Of a stretch of 64,000 nt of DNA, positions 35,586 through 45,787 are shown one piece after another. The stretch is taken from positions 2,976,001 through 3,040,000 of the forward strand of contig NC_049566.1 in assembly GCF_013368755.1 (NCBI RefSeq). The letters run 5' to 3'. This DNA comes from Talaromyces rugulosus. Its lineage: Eukaryota > Ascomycota > Eurotiomycetes > Eurotiales > Trichocomaceae. Each line of letters starts with the position of its first letter. Positions within the stretch are counted from its first letter, which is position 1. The notes under the pieces are model-generated. The model was given only the letters and a program-made list of their open reading frames with translations. It searched no databases and was not told the origin of the DNA. The position numbers were made by a program, and so were the translations under genes.

Positions 35586-36431
35586 ATGACAACTGTTTTA
35601 CCCAGTTCTCGGACTGGAACATCATCATCCGTCTACGCATCCAGCCATGACCCCGCGACTCTGCGCACTCACAAGTGGCGCAATGTCGCCAACTCAGCTG
35701 CATACCTTGTACCATATCTCAAGCCAGACATGAAAATCCTAGATGTCGGCTGTGGTCCTGGAACCATCACCATCGACCTTGCCCGATACGTTCCGGAAGG
35801 GTATGTCATTGGTGTCGAGTACGCCAACAAACCATTGACTGCAGCGCGGGAACTTGCCGAGTCAGAAAAGGTAACCAATGTGCAGTTTGCGATTGCAGAT
35901 GCACTGGACCTCAACAAGTATGCTGATGACAGCTTCGATGTGGTGCATGCACATCAGGTACTGCAGCATGTACCGGATCCGGTCAAAGCGTTGAAGGAGA
36001 TGAGGAGAGTTGCGAAGCCCGGTGGGATCATCGCTGCGAGGGAGTCGGCTGCCATGACTTGGTACCCTAAAGTTCCTGAGATTGAGCAATGGTATACTTT
36101 GCATATCAAAGTTGGAAAGGAGCTACTAGGGGGGAGCCCGGATCCGGGTTCCTATATTCATGTGTGGGCTCAGGAGGCTGGGTTCGCGAGGAAGGATATC
36201 ACTTGTACTGCGGGGACGTGGTGCTTTAATACGCCTGAGGATAGGAAGTGGTGGAGCAGTGTCTGGACTCAGAGGGTTGTGACACCTAGGTCTATCGAAA
36301 ATGCGGTTGACAGAGGTGGTTACTGTACCAAAGAGGATCTGTTTAATATGGCCAATGCCTGGGAGAACTGGGGGAGAGATGAAAACGGATGGTTTACCAT
36401 TCTTCATGGTGAGATAATATGTCGAAAGTAG
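35586..36431 (+). CDS. Class I SAM-dependent methyltransferase (UbiE/COQ5-like fold)
   Basis: Intronless, 281 residues. Motif I ILDVGCGPGT at 51-60 binds S-adenosylmethionine. An acidic loop (GVEYANK) follows, then ADALDLNKYADDSFDVVHAHQVLQHVPDPVKALKEMRRVAKPGG, which are motifs II to III of the Methyltransf_11/25 type. The C-terminal half (WYTLHIKVGKELLGGSPDPGSY ... WENWGRDENGWFTILHGEIICRK) is typical of a fungal small-molecule methyltransferase subfamily often annotated as UbiE-like. The substrate is unknown. It stands alone, with no biosynthetic cluster around it, and has no targeting signal. Confidence 0.9.
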   Translation: MTTVLPSSRTGTSSSVYASSHDPATLRTHKWRNVANSAAYLVPYLKPDMKILDVGCGPGTITIDLARYVPEGYVIGVEYANKPLTAARELAESEKVTNVQFAIADALDLNKYADDSFDVVHAHQVLQHVPDPVKALKEMRRVAKPGGIIAARESAAMTWYPKVPEIEQWYTLHIKVGKELLGGSPDPGSYIHVWAQEAGFARKDITCTAGTWCFNTPEDRKWWSSVWTQRVVTPRSIENAVDRGGYCTKEDLFNMANAWENWGRDENGWFTILHGEIICRK

Positions 36432-36656
36432 TAGAAGAAGTAGTTGTGTTTTTCCTATAAGAAATGTTCTAGCTTGGACGTATGTTTTGCAAAAACAAAG
36501 GAAATTATCAATGACTTGAGAGCTCTATGTTATATACACCGTCGACCACCATTTTCTTCGTTTTTCTTGTTATCTCTGTCAAATAAAAATACACAAATGT
36601 ATGGTTGACGGAGTATGCTAGACTAGAATGGATGTTGTGAAAGCATGGCGATCAAT

Positions 36657-37249
36657 TTATTCCTTGCCGAAGAAAGTCTTTTTGCCCTGTGGAAAAGTAA
36701 GCATCTGTCGGCGCGACATCAAGGTTGTAAAGACTTACAAAAACCATGCGGCCCATGGCATATGTGGTAACTGTATTCTATCAGCAATTTGTCCCACAAC
36801 CCTTGTCCCATATTGCACAACTTACTCAAGGCGGTACCCCAGAGAGAGACGTAGTAGGGGTAGAGAAGAGCTCCAGAGCGGCCAGTCTATGTGTTTAAAA
36901 AATATCGTCAGACAAATTCAATCCGAGGGCTTTCGAGAGCTGTAGGATTTACCTTCCACCACTGACGCTTGCCGTCGTGCTGCTGGAACAGACGCTGGAA
37001 ATAAGGGACGCGGTTTTCGCGGTAGACGAAACTAGAAGAACCAATTATTCGTCAGCTCAAAAATTCCATGGACCGCAAGGCATATTGTTGTGGGTGTGTG
37101 TGTGCTGAGCTCGTTGTCGTGCTTTTCCACCACATTTGACGCATCCGATTCAAGAAAGCGATCGGGAGAACAGTTTGGCGGGGCGCTGGTGCACTGGAAT
37201 TGGCAATTGTTACTCACCCAGCGAGACGCGGAATGGTGCGGGAAACCAT
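36657..37249 (-). CDS. COX7: Cytochrome c oxidase subunit 7 (VIIa-like), small five-exon gene
   Basis: Five exons: 37218-37249, 36953-37031, 36826-36886, 36739-36770 and 36657-36686, each bounded by good GT..AG signals, sum to 77 codons plus stop with all phases closing. The product begins MVSRTIPRLAGFVYREN. It carries a matrix-side QHDGKRQWWKTGRSG segment, a single membrane span around LYPYYVSLWGTALITTYAMG, and a basic tail ending FFGKE. The W-W-K ... YP-Y pattern before the membrane span resembles yeast Cox7 (PLWWRHPRS ... LYPFYA). It is a structural subunit of complex IV in the mitochondrial inner membrane. No single exon exceeds 79 bases, so it is easily missed. Identification as Cox7 rests on this motif and topology. 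Confidence 0.8.
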
Positions 37250-37607
37250 TTTGGCGAGCTTCAGATAGAAGGTTGGCGTGTCGGGAGGGGAGATTGGGAG
37301 GCAATGGCGGGCAGAGAGAGACAGCAGTGATATCGTGACGCCCGTCGTCGGGTGAGGTTCGACCGGCAATTGCTCGGCCCGCCCGTCACCTCTTTCCTCG
37401 CCGCCGCATTGGTCCATGGCCCGGGTCACGTGAGTAGCTGGTCAGTGGTGCAAACGGTGCAAACAGAGTCACCAAAATAGTTTTATGTACGCGGAGAGAG
37501 AGACGAACAAGCTGTCCCTGCTTGATCACTGTGATGATTGTGCTGAAGCAATGAAAATGCCGCTCTTTAACTAAATCAAGTGATTTGACCCACCGCCTCT
37601 GTATCAG
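37250..37607. promoter_or_regulatory. Divergent promoter region, COX7/mitochondrial protein
   Basis: 358 bases between divergent starts of two mitochondrial-protein genes; no coding sequence seen. Confidence 0.5.
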
Positions 37608-40124
37608 ATGCGCCCAGCTTTGCTGCGGCTGTTGAAGCGGCCTTCAACTCTCTCGTTGCTCAACGAGCTCAACTCTTCGGCCGCAGGAATTGAACAGCTC
37701 AGCGTCACCGAGCAATGCACGACTTGCCGACTTCCTTGGAAAAATGCAACACAATATAGGGCCACCAGCTCTGCAACGAAGCACTCTGCCACGCCAGCGA
37801 AGCTCCATTTTCATGATATCATCCGTCCTGATCTCGACCATACAGCCCCACGGCACGCACCTGAAGCGCAGTATCAAATAACAACTGAGGAGGATCGAAA
37901 ATTACAATTGTCCATAGATGGAGAAATGTTAGAATACGAGTCTGACTTTGGTCATCAGAACACAATTGGCAGCCGACTGTTGGACGATCCAAGAAGAAGC
38001 CGAGATTTCAGATTATGGAAGGAGGTTCTTCGCTATCGGAAGCGGCATTATGGAGACCAAGGGGTTATTGATATACACAACGGTCTCGTCTCTAGAATTA
38101 AAAGCGTTCAATTACCTCATGAAGGGGATGATGCGGATTTCTTCTGGCAGACTTTTATCGACGTCGGACTGAGGAACAAGCAGTTCTTGGATGACTTGAC
38201 AAGCTATTCCGAAAAAATATTGTCTATCACAGGAAAACACTGGAATGCTTTTTATCCGAGCATTGTTGGAGGCTTTTTAGCACGGGGATTTCCTGTCGAG
38301 GCCGTAGCTTGGCATCGCAAACTGCAACCATTTCACCTAAGCCACGCCAATGACATTGTTCTACTTCTGGATGCCGCCTTATCGTGTGAGCCTCAACAAC
38401 CACCCGCCGGGGATTCATTTTCTGCAGAAGTCAAGACCTTGGGATTCCGCCATGGCTTGAGGGCCTTTGGCGAGATTTGTCTTGCAACACCGGGCCACAG
38501 AATCTTTGAGCCCCTGATTAATACCCTGTTGAGTCGCGGCTACCTCTTGGATGCCTTATACATGAGTGAATTTCTCATTAAACAAGGTGATCTGCCTTCT
38601 GATGCTACGTTAATTGAACAACTACTGCTTTCTGCCAATAATGAGCAAGATAATTTCTCCAGAAGAACAAGGGCTAAAATTCGACAAATCAGGGCAGAAC
38701 TTGAGGGTTTACGAGATAAACTTCCCCCCTCAAGCGACGATTCGGAAGAAGTTCCTTCTATTCCTGCTACGGAAGAGCATAAACAGGCACCAGAACAGCC
38801 CAATGAAACTGCTTGGGTTAAGGAAAAAACTTTCCGAGATGAATTCGGAGCGCGTCTTTTTGCGACCAAAGCTCTTTCCGTAGACACTATTACAAATGGT
38901 CTGCAGATGTTCGGGGTTACGTCTATTGGGCCACTATCTCTCAAGGAAATGGCGGTCAGAGCAGAAGGGCCAAAAGACATTTTGGAGAAAATAAAGACAT
39001 TGCGCGGTGCAGGTGTCACCATACGAGACTGCACATTTTCGAGGGTTCTCGAGAAACTCGCGGCTGACAATAAAGATATCGTTTTGGAAGACTTTCTTCA
39101 CAGTGATCAACACCCTGATGTACTCGAAGATGTCACTTTACAGGAGGAGTTTTTGTGCTCCTATATGATCGCCCGGGACTGGCGCCTCTATAACATGACC
39201 AAGGCGATTCTTAGCGATATAGCCAAGGATGACTTGGACAACATACAATTCCGCGCCCTGATAGCGGCGGGCCAGTGGTCAAGTGCTGCTACTGTTGTGG
39301 ATAAAATATTTCTCGATGGCAACGTGATTTCGACATTTAGCATCAGCTACATGATGAAATGCTTCCTCCTCCCTCGGATCAAGGGCAAACATCCGACATA
39401 CGCCGTAGATCGTGACGTGGATGAGGTGTATTATGCGGAGCGGATTTTGAAAATAGCCTTCAAAATGCAAACGAGCTTTAACCCTAAGTACTGGGTCGAA
39501 CTCCTGATACGTTTAGGCACTCACAGGCATGACCAGTGGGAAAGAATTCGCAACCTGTGTCTCTGGCTTGCATACCACTATGGCGCAAAGGACTCGCCAA
39601 TCCTCCAAAGCATTTCCAGGTCCAACGGAGTTGAGGGGGATGTACTTCTCGCCCAACGCCGAAAAGACTCTCCGCGCATCTTCAACCCGCGCCTACAGAT
39701 GGCTCTAGTCTCATGGGGTTTCAAGCTGAACCTCTGGGATCTGAAAGACCAGGACATGTCTGATGGTCACAGTGACACTGTTCTCCGCTGGGTTCGGGGA
39801 CTAATTCTCTTGCGAGACCTAGACCGCATGGGCGTTCAAATGCACAGCAGCTTCATACGCCAGGCATGCCGTGAACGCCTGCAGATTCTCTACGGCCAGG
39901 AGCGATACTCGGACCGGTCGTGGAACCGCACCTTTCGGCAACACAACCCATTTAAACTATCTCGGGTTCTGGGCGACATGCTAAAGATTTGGCCAACACT
40001 CCTTAAAGAAGAGGAAAGAAACGACATTCACAAGTTCATTGACCGGCCCCTGACAGCATTTCAAGCTCGGAAACTCACTAGCAAGCATGAGTATGAGTGG
40101 TTCGAGCAGTGGCGCAATAAGTGA
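37608..40124 (+). CDS. Large mitochondrial helical-repeat (PPR-like) protein
   Basis: Intronless, 838 residues. The Arg/Leu/Ser-rich N-terminus MRPALLRLLKRPSTLSLLNEL looks like a mitochondrial presequence. The body is almost entirely alpha-helical, with repeated helix-pair patterns such as GGFLARGFPVEAVAWHRKLQ and NTLLSRGYLLDALYMSEFLIKQG, which resemble fungal pentatricopeptide proteins that act in mitochondrial RNA maturation or translation. It shares a 358-base divergent promoter region with COX7, which fits a respiratory role. I do not recognise a named orthologue; the PPR assignment is pattern-based. Confidence 0.55.
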   Translation: MRPALLRLLKRPSTLSLLNELNSSAAGIEQLSVTEQCTTCRLPWKNATQYRATSSATKHSATPAKLHFHDIIRPDLDHTAPRHAPEAQYQITTEEDRKLQLSIDGEMLEYESDFGHQNTIGSRLLDDPRRSRDFRLWKEVLRYRKRHYGDQGVIDIHNGLVSRIKSVQLPHEGDDADFFWQTFIDVGLRNKQFLDDLTSYSEKILSITGKHWNAFYPSIVGGFLARGFPVEAVAWHRKLQPFHLSHANDIVLLLDAALSCEPQQPPAGDSFSAEVKTLGFRHGLRAFGEICLATPGHRIFEPLINTLLSRGYLLDALYMSEFLIKQGDLPSDATLIEQLLLSANNEQDNFSRRTRAKIRQIRAELEGLRDKLPPSSDDSEEVPSIPATEEHKQAPEQPNETAWVKEKTFRDEFGARLFATKALSVDTITNGLQMFGVTSIGPLSLKEMAVRAEGPKDILEKIKTLRGAGVTIRDCTFSRVLEKLAADNKDIVLEDFLHSDQHPDVLEDVTLQEEFLCSYMIARDWRLYNMTKAILSDIAKDDLDNIQFRALIAAGQWSSAATVVDKIFLDGNVISTFSISYMMKCFLLPRIKGKHPTYAVDRDVDEVYYAERILKIAFKMQTSFNPKYWVELLIRLGTHRHDQWERIRNLCLWLAYHYGAKDSPILQSISRSNGVEGDVLLAQRRKDSPRIFNPRLQMALVSWGFKLNLWDLKDQDMSDGHSDTVLRWVRGLILLRDLDRMGVQMHSSFIRQACRERLQILYGQERYSDRSWNRTFRQHNPFKLSRVLGDMLKIWPTLLKEEERNDIHKFIDRPLTAFQARKLTSKHEYEWFEQWRNK

Positions 40125-40761
40125 TTTGGAAACACCCATACCCCATTCTGCCCATGTACATTTTGTATACTAGTAGTAATCTATTTGGCACCAGTTTTGA
40201 TACCCGTGTATGATAAATAAACTTTTTGGAGAATGTTTTTATCTTTCCATTGCTATTGTTAAGACTTGCATTTTTTTTGTCATCCCGGAAATACAGAGGC
40301 AAATTGCAATATCCGGGCGACCCACAGGTACAAACGAGAGCCAACCACAGTCTACTATACCGGTTTTTTTCGAGCTGCACCAATCGGCTGGACTAATCCA
40401 AGGAGTAAAAACACACGAAAAGACTAAAAGTTGCTGTATATCCGACCAGGGCAAACTCGCACCACCGGACAAAGCTCTCGGCCCCTGCTTAACTAATGCT
40501 TATCATATCGGATGTCCGGACCAGTCAGCATTACGAGGACTAATTCCGCTCTCCACCTTTGCTGCTTTATGAAGCCAGACTTTGTCTTTTAATTCCGCGA
40601 TTACCTCCCAGGGCCAGCGCTTTGCAGAGGTGAAAAGACATTGCGATTTGCTACTAGACCCCACCACAGAGGTCCTTTCCCGTCATTTGTTACAGTATTT
40701 CAGGCACCTGTGGCCTTTTATTAATAATCTCCACAGCAAACCACACTCGTCTTTTGCTGCC
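40125..40761. other. Intergenic region
   Basis: 637 bases between the helical-repeat protein and the nitroreductase; includes the promoter of the latter. No gene seen. Confidence 0.55.
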
Positions 40762-41747
40762 ATGTCTTTGAGCTCCACCTCCGGCGTGCTTCGATCGTCT
40801 TCTAACGCCATACTGACCAGGTGTTGGCACAGCGGGACATCGGTCGTTAGGGCGTCGACTATATCTACTGCTGTCTACCCCGCTACCTTTGCTACTGCTG
40901 CTCACTCAAGACCTCTCAAGTTCTCTCCTCAGCAGTCATCATTCTCTAGATCCTCCAGGCAATTCTCGTCTACTACAGCCAGCATGTCTCCCAGCACTCA
41001 AGCTTTGATCGAGGTGGCCAAGTCCCGCCGCACCTACTATGCTCTGGGCCGCAATGCGCCTGTCCCAGACTCCGAGGTTGTCAGCCTCGTGAACGAAGCT
41101 ATTCTGCACGTCCCTAGCTCTTTCAACACCCAGTCTACGCGCCTGGTTGTTGCCCTGGGTGCTGACCACGAGAAGGTCTGGGACATTGCTGCCGATGCTT
41201 TGAAGGGGCTCGTTGCCACCGGCGCCGTCCCCCAAGAGACGTATGACAACCAGACCAAGCCCAAGCTTGACTCTTTCAAGGCTGCCTACGGAACTGTATG
41301 TCTCTTGTTTGCTTTTCCTTTTATTGTTTCCCACCTTGCTGCTGTTTGGATTAACTAACGCCACACAGGTCCTCTTTTACGAAGACCCCGCCCACATCAA
41401 GCCCTTGGGTGAAAAGTTCCCTGCCTTTGCTTCCAAATTCCCCGAGTGGGCCGACCACTCCAACGCCATGCACCAATGGTTCAGTAGGTTATCCTTCTGC
41501 TTAATTGGCTGTTTTTGGACTCAAACTAACCCCTGAAACAGTCTGGTCCGGTCTGGAAACCCTTGGCTTCGGCGCCAACCTTCAGCACTACAACCCTCTG
41601 GTCGACCCCGGTCTGTCCAAGGCCTTTGATGTCCCCGCCGAGTGGCAGCTGAAGGCCCAGCTGGTCTTTGGCTCCATTGAGTCGCCAGCATCCGAGAAGA
41701 CTTTCAAGCCTGTTGAGGAGCGCGTCAAGATCTTTGGTGCCAAGTGA
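40762..41747 (+). CDS. Nitroreductase-family protein (Frm2/Hbn1-like)
   Basis: Exons 40762-41295, 41369-41483 and 41542-41747; product 284 residues from the first ATG. The nitroreductase domain begins at an internal ATG (40984): MSPSTQALIEVAKSRRTYYALG, then SFNTQSTRLVV and, after splicing, VLFYEDP and LGFGANLQHYNP, the fungal type-II pattern found in yeast Hbn1 and Frm2. These are FMN-dependent reductases linked to oxidative and nitrosative stress and lipid signalling. The first 74 residues are rich in Ser, Arg and Ala, lack acidic residues, and look like a mitochondrial presequence (including the RQFSSTT pattern). Two start codons could therefore give mitochondrial and cytosolic forms. Confidence 0.9.
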
Positions 41748-42238
41748 CTACCGAATCACTTGCGGAGCGTTATTTGATTTTTTTTTAAAGTTGTACATAA
41801 GCGGGACTTTAGGACAAAGTAGATGTAGAATAGATTCAATCTGCATGGCTTGAAGATATCAACATTGGAACATATACCAGCTAACGTATGTAGTATATGA
41901 TAATACATAACGTCGTGGGTATATTACGGTTGCACAGTAAAAAGAATATCTCGAATTGCCGTCCTTGCTGCTGTTCAAGTGTTTGTCGGTTTCATTAATG
42001 TAATGTATTTTGTATAGTTTGTTGTCATCTCTGCGTGTGTCTCATAAAATTGCATGAATAAGAATCGCCCGTAGTGAACATAACCCAATGACCAGCTTTG
42101 CGTTGATTCAAAATTGTGCACGAGATGGAGCCATCTATCATTTAATAGCCGCAGTCAGAACCACCATTCTCAACCCCCGCAGGTATCACAGGCTCTTGGG
42201 ACTCACCTCTTCATGAAAATTCAAGTTAATTAACAAGC
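41748..42238. other. Convergent intergenic region
   Basis: 3' regions of the nitroreductase and the small protein gene. No gene seen. Confidence 0.6.
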
Positions 42239-42475
42239 TTAGTGTTTTCCATTTGGGCCACTCCCCTGTCCGGCATATCTGCCAGGTGCAAAGCTATATT
42301 CCGAGTCGAGGTTGCTCTTCGCCTTCATGAGCGGTGCCCATTCCGCATACTTGTTGCTAAAACGATGCTTTATCTTGCCAAAGAAGGATACATGCGTCGA
42401 GTTTTGTTGCGATGACGATTCTGATTGTGGGTCGAGCTTTTCGTGAGCTGGGGTCGGGGTAGATGTGGTTGCCAT
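42239..42475 (-). CDS. Small hypothetical protein
   Basis: 78 residues, single exon, good start context (GCCATGG). The first 30 residues are Thr/Ser/Gln-rich; then FFGKIKHRFSNKYAEWAPLMKAKSNLDSEY is a basic/aromatic segment and the tail is Gly-rich. The mixture of a charged, aromatic core and a clean start suggests a real gene. I do not recognise the family; no signal peptide or membrane segment is present. Confidence 0.5.
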   Translation of the reverse strand: MATTSTPTPAHEKLDPQSESSSQQNSTHVSFFGKIKHRFSNKYAEWAPLMKAKSNLDSEYSFAPGRYAGQGSGPNGKH

Positions 42476-43389
42476 GGCGAGGTACAAACTATTTAGAGAT
42501 TGGTTGGTATCGTATCAATAGATGTTATTGTGTTTTGGTTGATGATTTATGTGCTCGTGGTGTTGTGTGTTTGACCATTGAAAGTATATTCAAACACGTT
42601 TAAAAAAGGGTAGTGGGCTGTTTCTTATAGTTTGATGCGAAAGTTAAATGCCCTCAGTGCCACTCCATAGGAAACCTCAAACGGCATGACCTGCCGATCC
42701 TAGCTTTACATGCTAAAATCCGGCATACTCTACCCGAGGATTTATTTTTTTTCTCATGGCAGTTCCATTTTTTTGTCGCCACATGATCGCCTTATTACTT
42801 CATTGATTGGTCGGGAGCAAAGTTGCGTGGTGTTGTCATTGGTCGTATGATACTTCCTATTTGGGTAATAAGCTTCACAGGCGCAGAATTTCCCTCTTGG
42901 GAAAGACTAGATTTTGCCCTAAGGGCGATCATCAGCTGCAATAGTTTGTCGGTATACGATCTTGGATTTTTTTTTCTTTTTTTTTGAAAGTACTAATATT
43001 GTGAATGCTCGCATTCCTGTATCTAGGTGTCGCATTACCCAAAGGCTTTAGCATGATTGTAGTGTTTTTCGCCAACCCGGTTTTCAGATATAAAAAAACC
43101 TTTCAGGCACATTCCACTTGGCAAACAGTTCCTAAATGTGACTCTGCAAAGAGAATGCAGAAAATCCTAAAGCAAAAACATGCAGCTGAAGACTGAAGTA
43201 CGTACTGCCCCACAAACCCGGCTCGTTCCGCCTTTTGTTCCGGCTCGTCTCTCCTCCGGTTGGAATGACCTCCATCCATGCTTCCTCCACACCCACGACG
43301 TTCAACGTTGTCTTTGGCCCCGTAAACGATTGCCAAAAACGTTAGTCACGTCACCGAGGAAGATAGGCATCCGGGGTAGATGGGCTGAG
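42476..43389. promoter_or_regulatory. Divergent intergenic region upstream of the Zn2Cys6 regulator
   Basis: 914 bases between the small protein gene and the regulator. Only short open frames; no supported gene. Confidence 0.5.
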
Positions 43390-45730
43390 ATGCCGCCTGA
43401 GCGCCGGAAGCGCGTCCGGCTGGCCTGCGAGCCTTGCAGGTACGTAATAGCTCTTTCCATGGTACAACAGAAAAGGCGATCTATAACCTAATCAAGAAAA
43501 AAAATGCTAGACGCAAGAAAACAAAGTGCCCTGGCGAGCAGCCAGTATGCTCCTACTGTGCTCGTCTTCGCCAGACCTGCACCTACATCACAGATCGACG
43601 GCCGTCATGGCGGGATTCAGGCTCGCCAGCTATTGATGCACAGTCCGAGACTTCGTCCGATGCTCCTTTGGGTGTAGTATGTTTGATTACATTTATTTTG
43701 CCCCTAAACATGAACGTGACGCTGAACTTTGATTGTTTTAGGAGCGACGTTTGGGCCATTTGGAAACGCAAATGACAGAAGTTCTGCAGAATCTTCAGTG
43801 GGTAGTAGGAATTTCTCGGGGCTATAGTTTCAATATTCTGATACATCTTGCAGGAATCGCGAGCGGCAACCGTCAAATCACCCAGGGTCTCCCCCAAGTT
43901 ACAGTCATCTAATCGCACATGGAAATCCGCAGAGTCCGTTTCCTATGCCTTCATGGGATAAGGTGCTTGATATTGCGCGAATCTACTTGATCTATTGTGA
44001 CTGCCAACCTCTTCCTCTATTTCATCGTCAAACCTTCCTTAATACCCTCAACCAACGCGATCCCGAGATCATTTATGCCGTCTTGGGTTTGGCCTTGAGA
44101 TTCTGCCCACTGCCTATAGTGGACGACCTAGAGGATATCTCGCGCACAGCGGCTTCTTATACGGAGGCTGCTCGAGAAAGGGTCACTAGGTTGGTCCTTG
44201 GTGGGCCAGTTGAAATCTCGACGCTTCAGAGTCTTTGTCTTTTGAGTCTGATAGAATTTTCCAGTATGGCCTACCTTGATATTGCTTCTACCTTGAGTGA
44301 TCTACTAACCAAGCGGTAGATGGGAATACCCATCAAGCCACGATACACAGCGGACTCGCTCTAGATTTAGCTAGATGCGCCAATCTTGTGTCAGAGTCGT
44401 CACCCGCTCAAAACCACGTAACCAAGGAAGAACGCCGACGCTGTTTCTGGAGCATATGCCTCTTGCGCCGGCTTCATGGGGAAGAGGTTCACATCCTTGA
44501 TTTCACCAGTCAAGACAACCTTCCAAAGTATCCCAAGAGTACAGGGGCTGCACCAAGTATCGACAATCTCGACCCTTCGGGTGTTGAAGCTCGGATAATC
44601 CGCAGAATGAAAGATGAAGGGATTGTATCATATGTACTATTACTAAGTGAGACATTTTCCCGGACAGCAGCCTACGTCAAGCGGCGCGGTAAACCGAACA
44701 ACTTTCCTCCCTGGTCCCCAGAATCAGAGTACTCGAAGATAATTGCTCTGCAGATGGATGGCGAGACGCGTATGCCATATACTCATCGCTTCAAGTACTC
44801 CAATCTTGATGAACGGACTCTAGAAGATCTGCAATCGAATCGCGATTACTGGGGTCCGTGGTTTCTGAATCAATTCATGTATCATACCATCCTTTGCCTC
44901 CTCAATCACCCACTTTTACTTTCTTTGAATTTGCGGAGCCATCGAAGCGTGATTCCGGAAATCTTTCTCCAGCATTCATCAGACATGATATCGTCTCATA
45001 CGACGTGGATTGTCTACTTTGTGAGATACTTTGAGGAAAGAAACTTTAAAGTGTCTGATCCGTTCTTGGGGTATTGTGTGGCTGTTGTGGCTACTATTGA
45101 ACTTCAACTGAGCTACACAGAAGATGCGGCCATTCGGAAAAGCAAACAGGAGCGATTCGAAAGCTGTACGAAATTTGTACGTAGCCTGGGGGAAGAATGG
45201 CCACACATGGCGAGTCTGGTACGTACACTCTTTATATAATAAAATCAAGGGGCGATAATTAACAAAAAAAAAAACAGGCATCAAAACTGCAAGCCCTAAA
45301 CGGAGCAGTCGAAGCATCATACGTACCATACGCACAGACCCAAAACAAAGGTCTTTTGATTGACCTATCCCGATTCTGGGAAATCCTCGACTATTCATCA
45401 GGCTTATCAGGTACAGCGAATAGCCTATTTGGACCTTCACTCTACTCGGCAAGTACGAAGCGAGTGCCCGAGGTCTCAAACACTTCACCTCTGCCTCAGC
45501 CGACGAGGATAGGCATAGGAAGTTCGTCTCATAATACACCACAACGGACGCCTCACGATCTTGAGTCGACGGCTCAAGGAGTGAATGAGAATATGAATGA
45601 TGTTGGGTTATTGACGGTGCCGATCGATTCTTATGATGAGCAATTCTCTATGCTTGCTGAAAACTTTTTCACGCAGGGGCAAGATTTCCTTCGCAGTTCG
45701 GAGGATTGGTTTAGTACAGGGAACTTGTAG
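43390..45730 (+). CDS. Zn2Cys6 transcription factor with fungal_trans domain
   Basis: Six exons: 43390-43439, 43511-43676, 43742-43797, 43854-44263, 44320-45218 and 45278-45730; product 677 residues, all phases closing. Splicing inside the zinc cluster restores CEPCRRKKTKCPGEQPVCSYC...C, a canonical CX2CX6CX6CX2CX6C binuclear cluster. A short coiled coil (ERRLGHLETQMTEVLQNLQNRER) follows, and then the middle homology region, where FSNGNTHQATIHSGLALDLARC spans the fourth intron. The tail is Ser/Thr-rich. It ends 57 bases from the 3' end of kynureninase, which is transcribed towards it, and IDO lies just beyond. A role as local regulator of the kynurenine genes is a reasonable inference, not shown by sequence. 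Confidence 0.9.
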
Positions 45731-45787
45731 TTATTATATTTTCATTCTTTCTTTTTTCACAACTCATCCTCAATCATTACAAATTCG

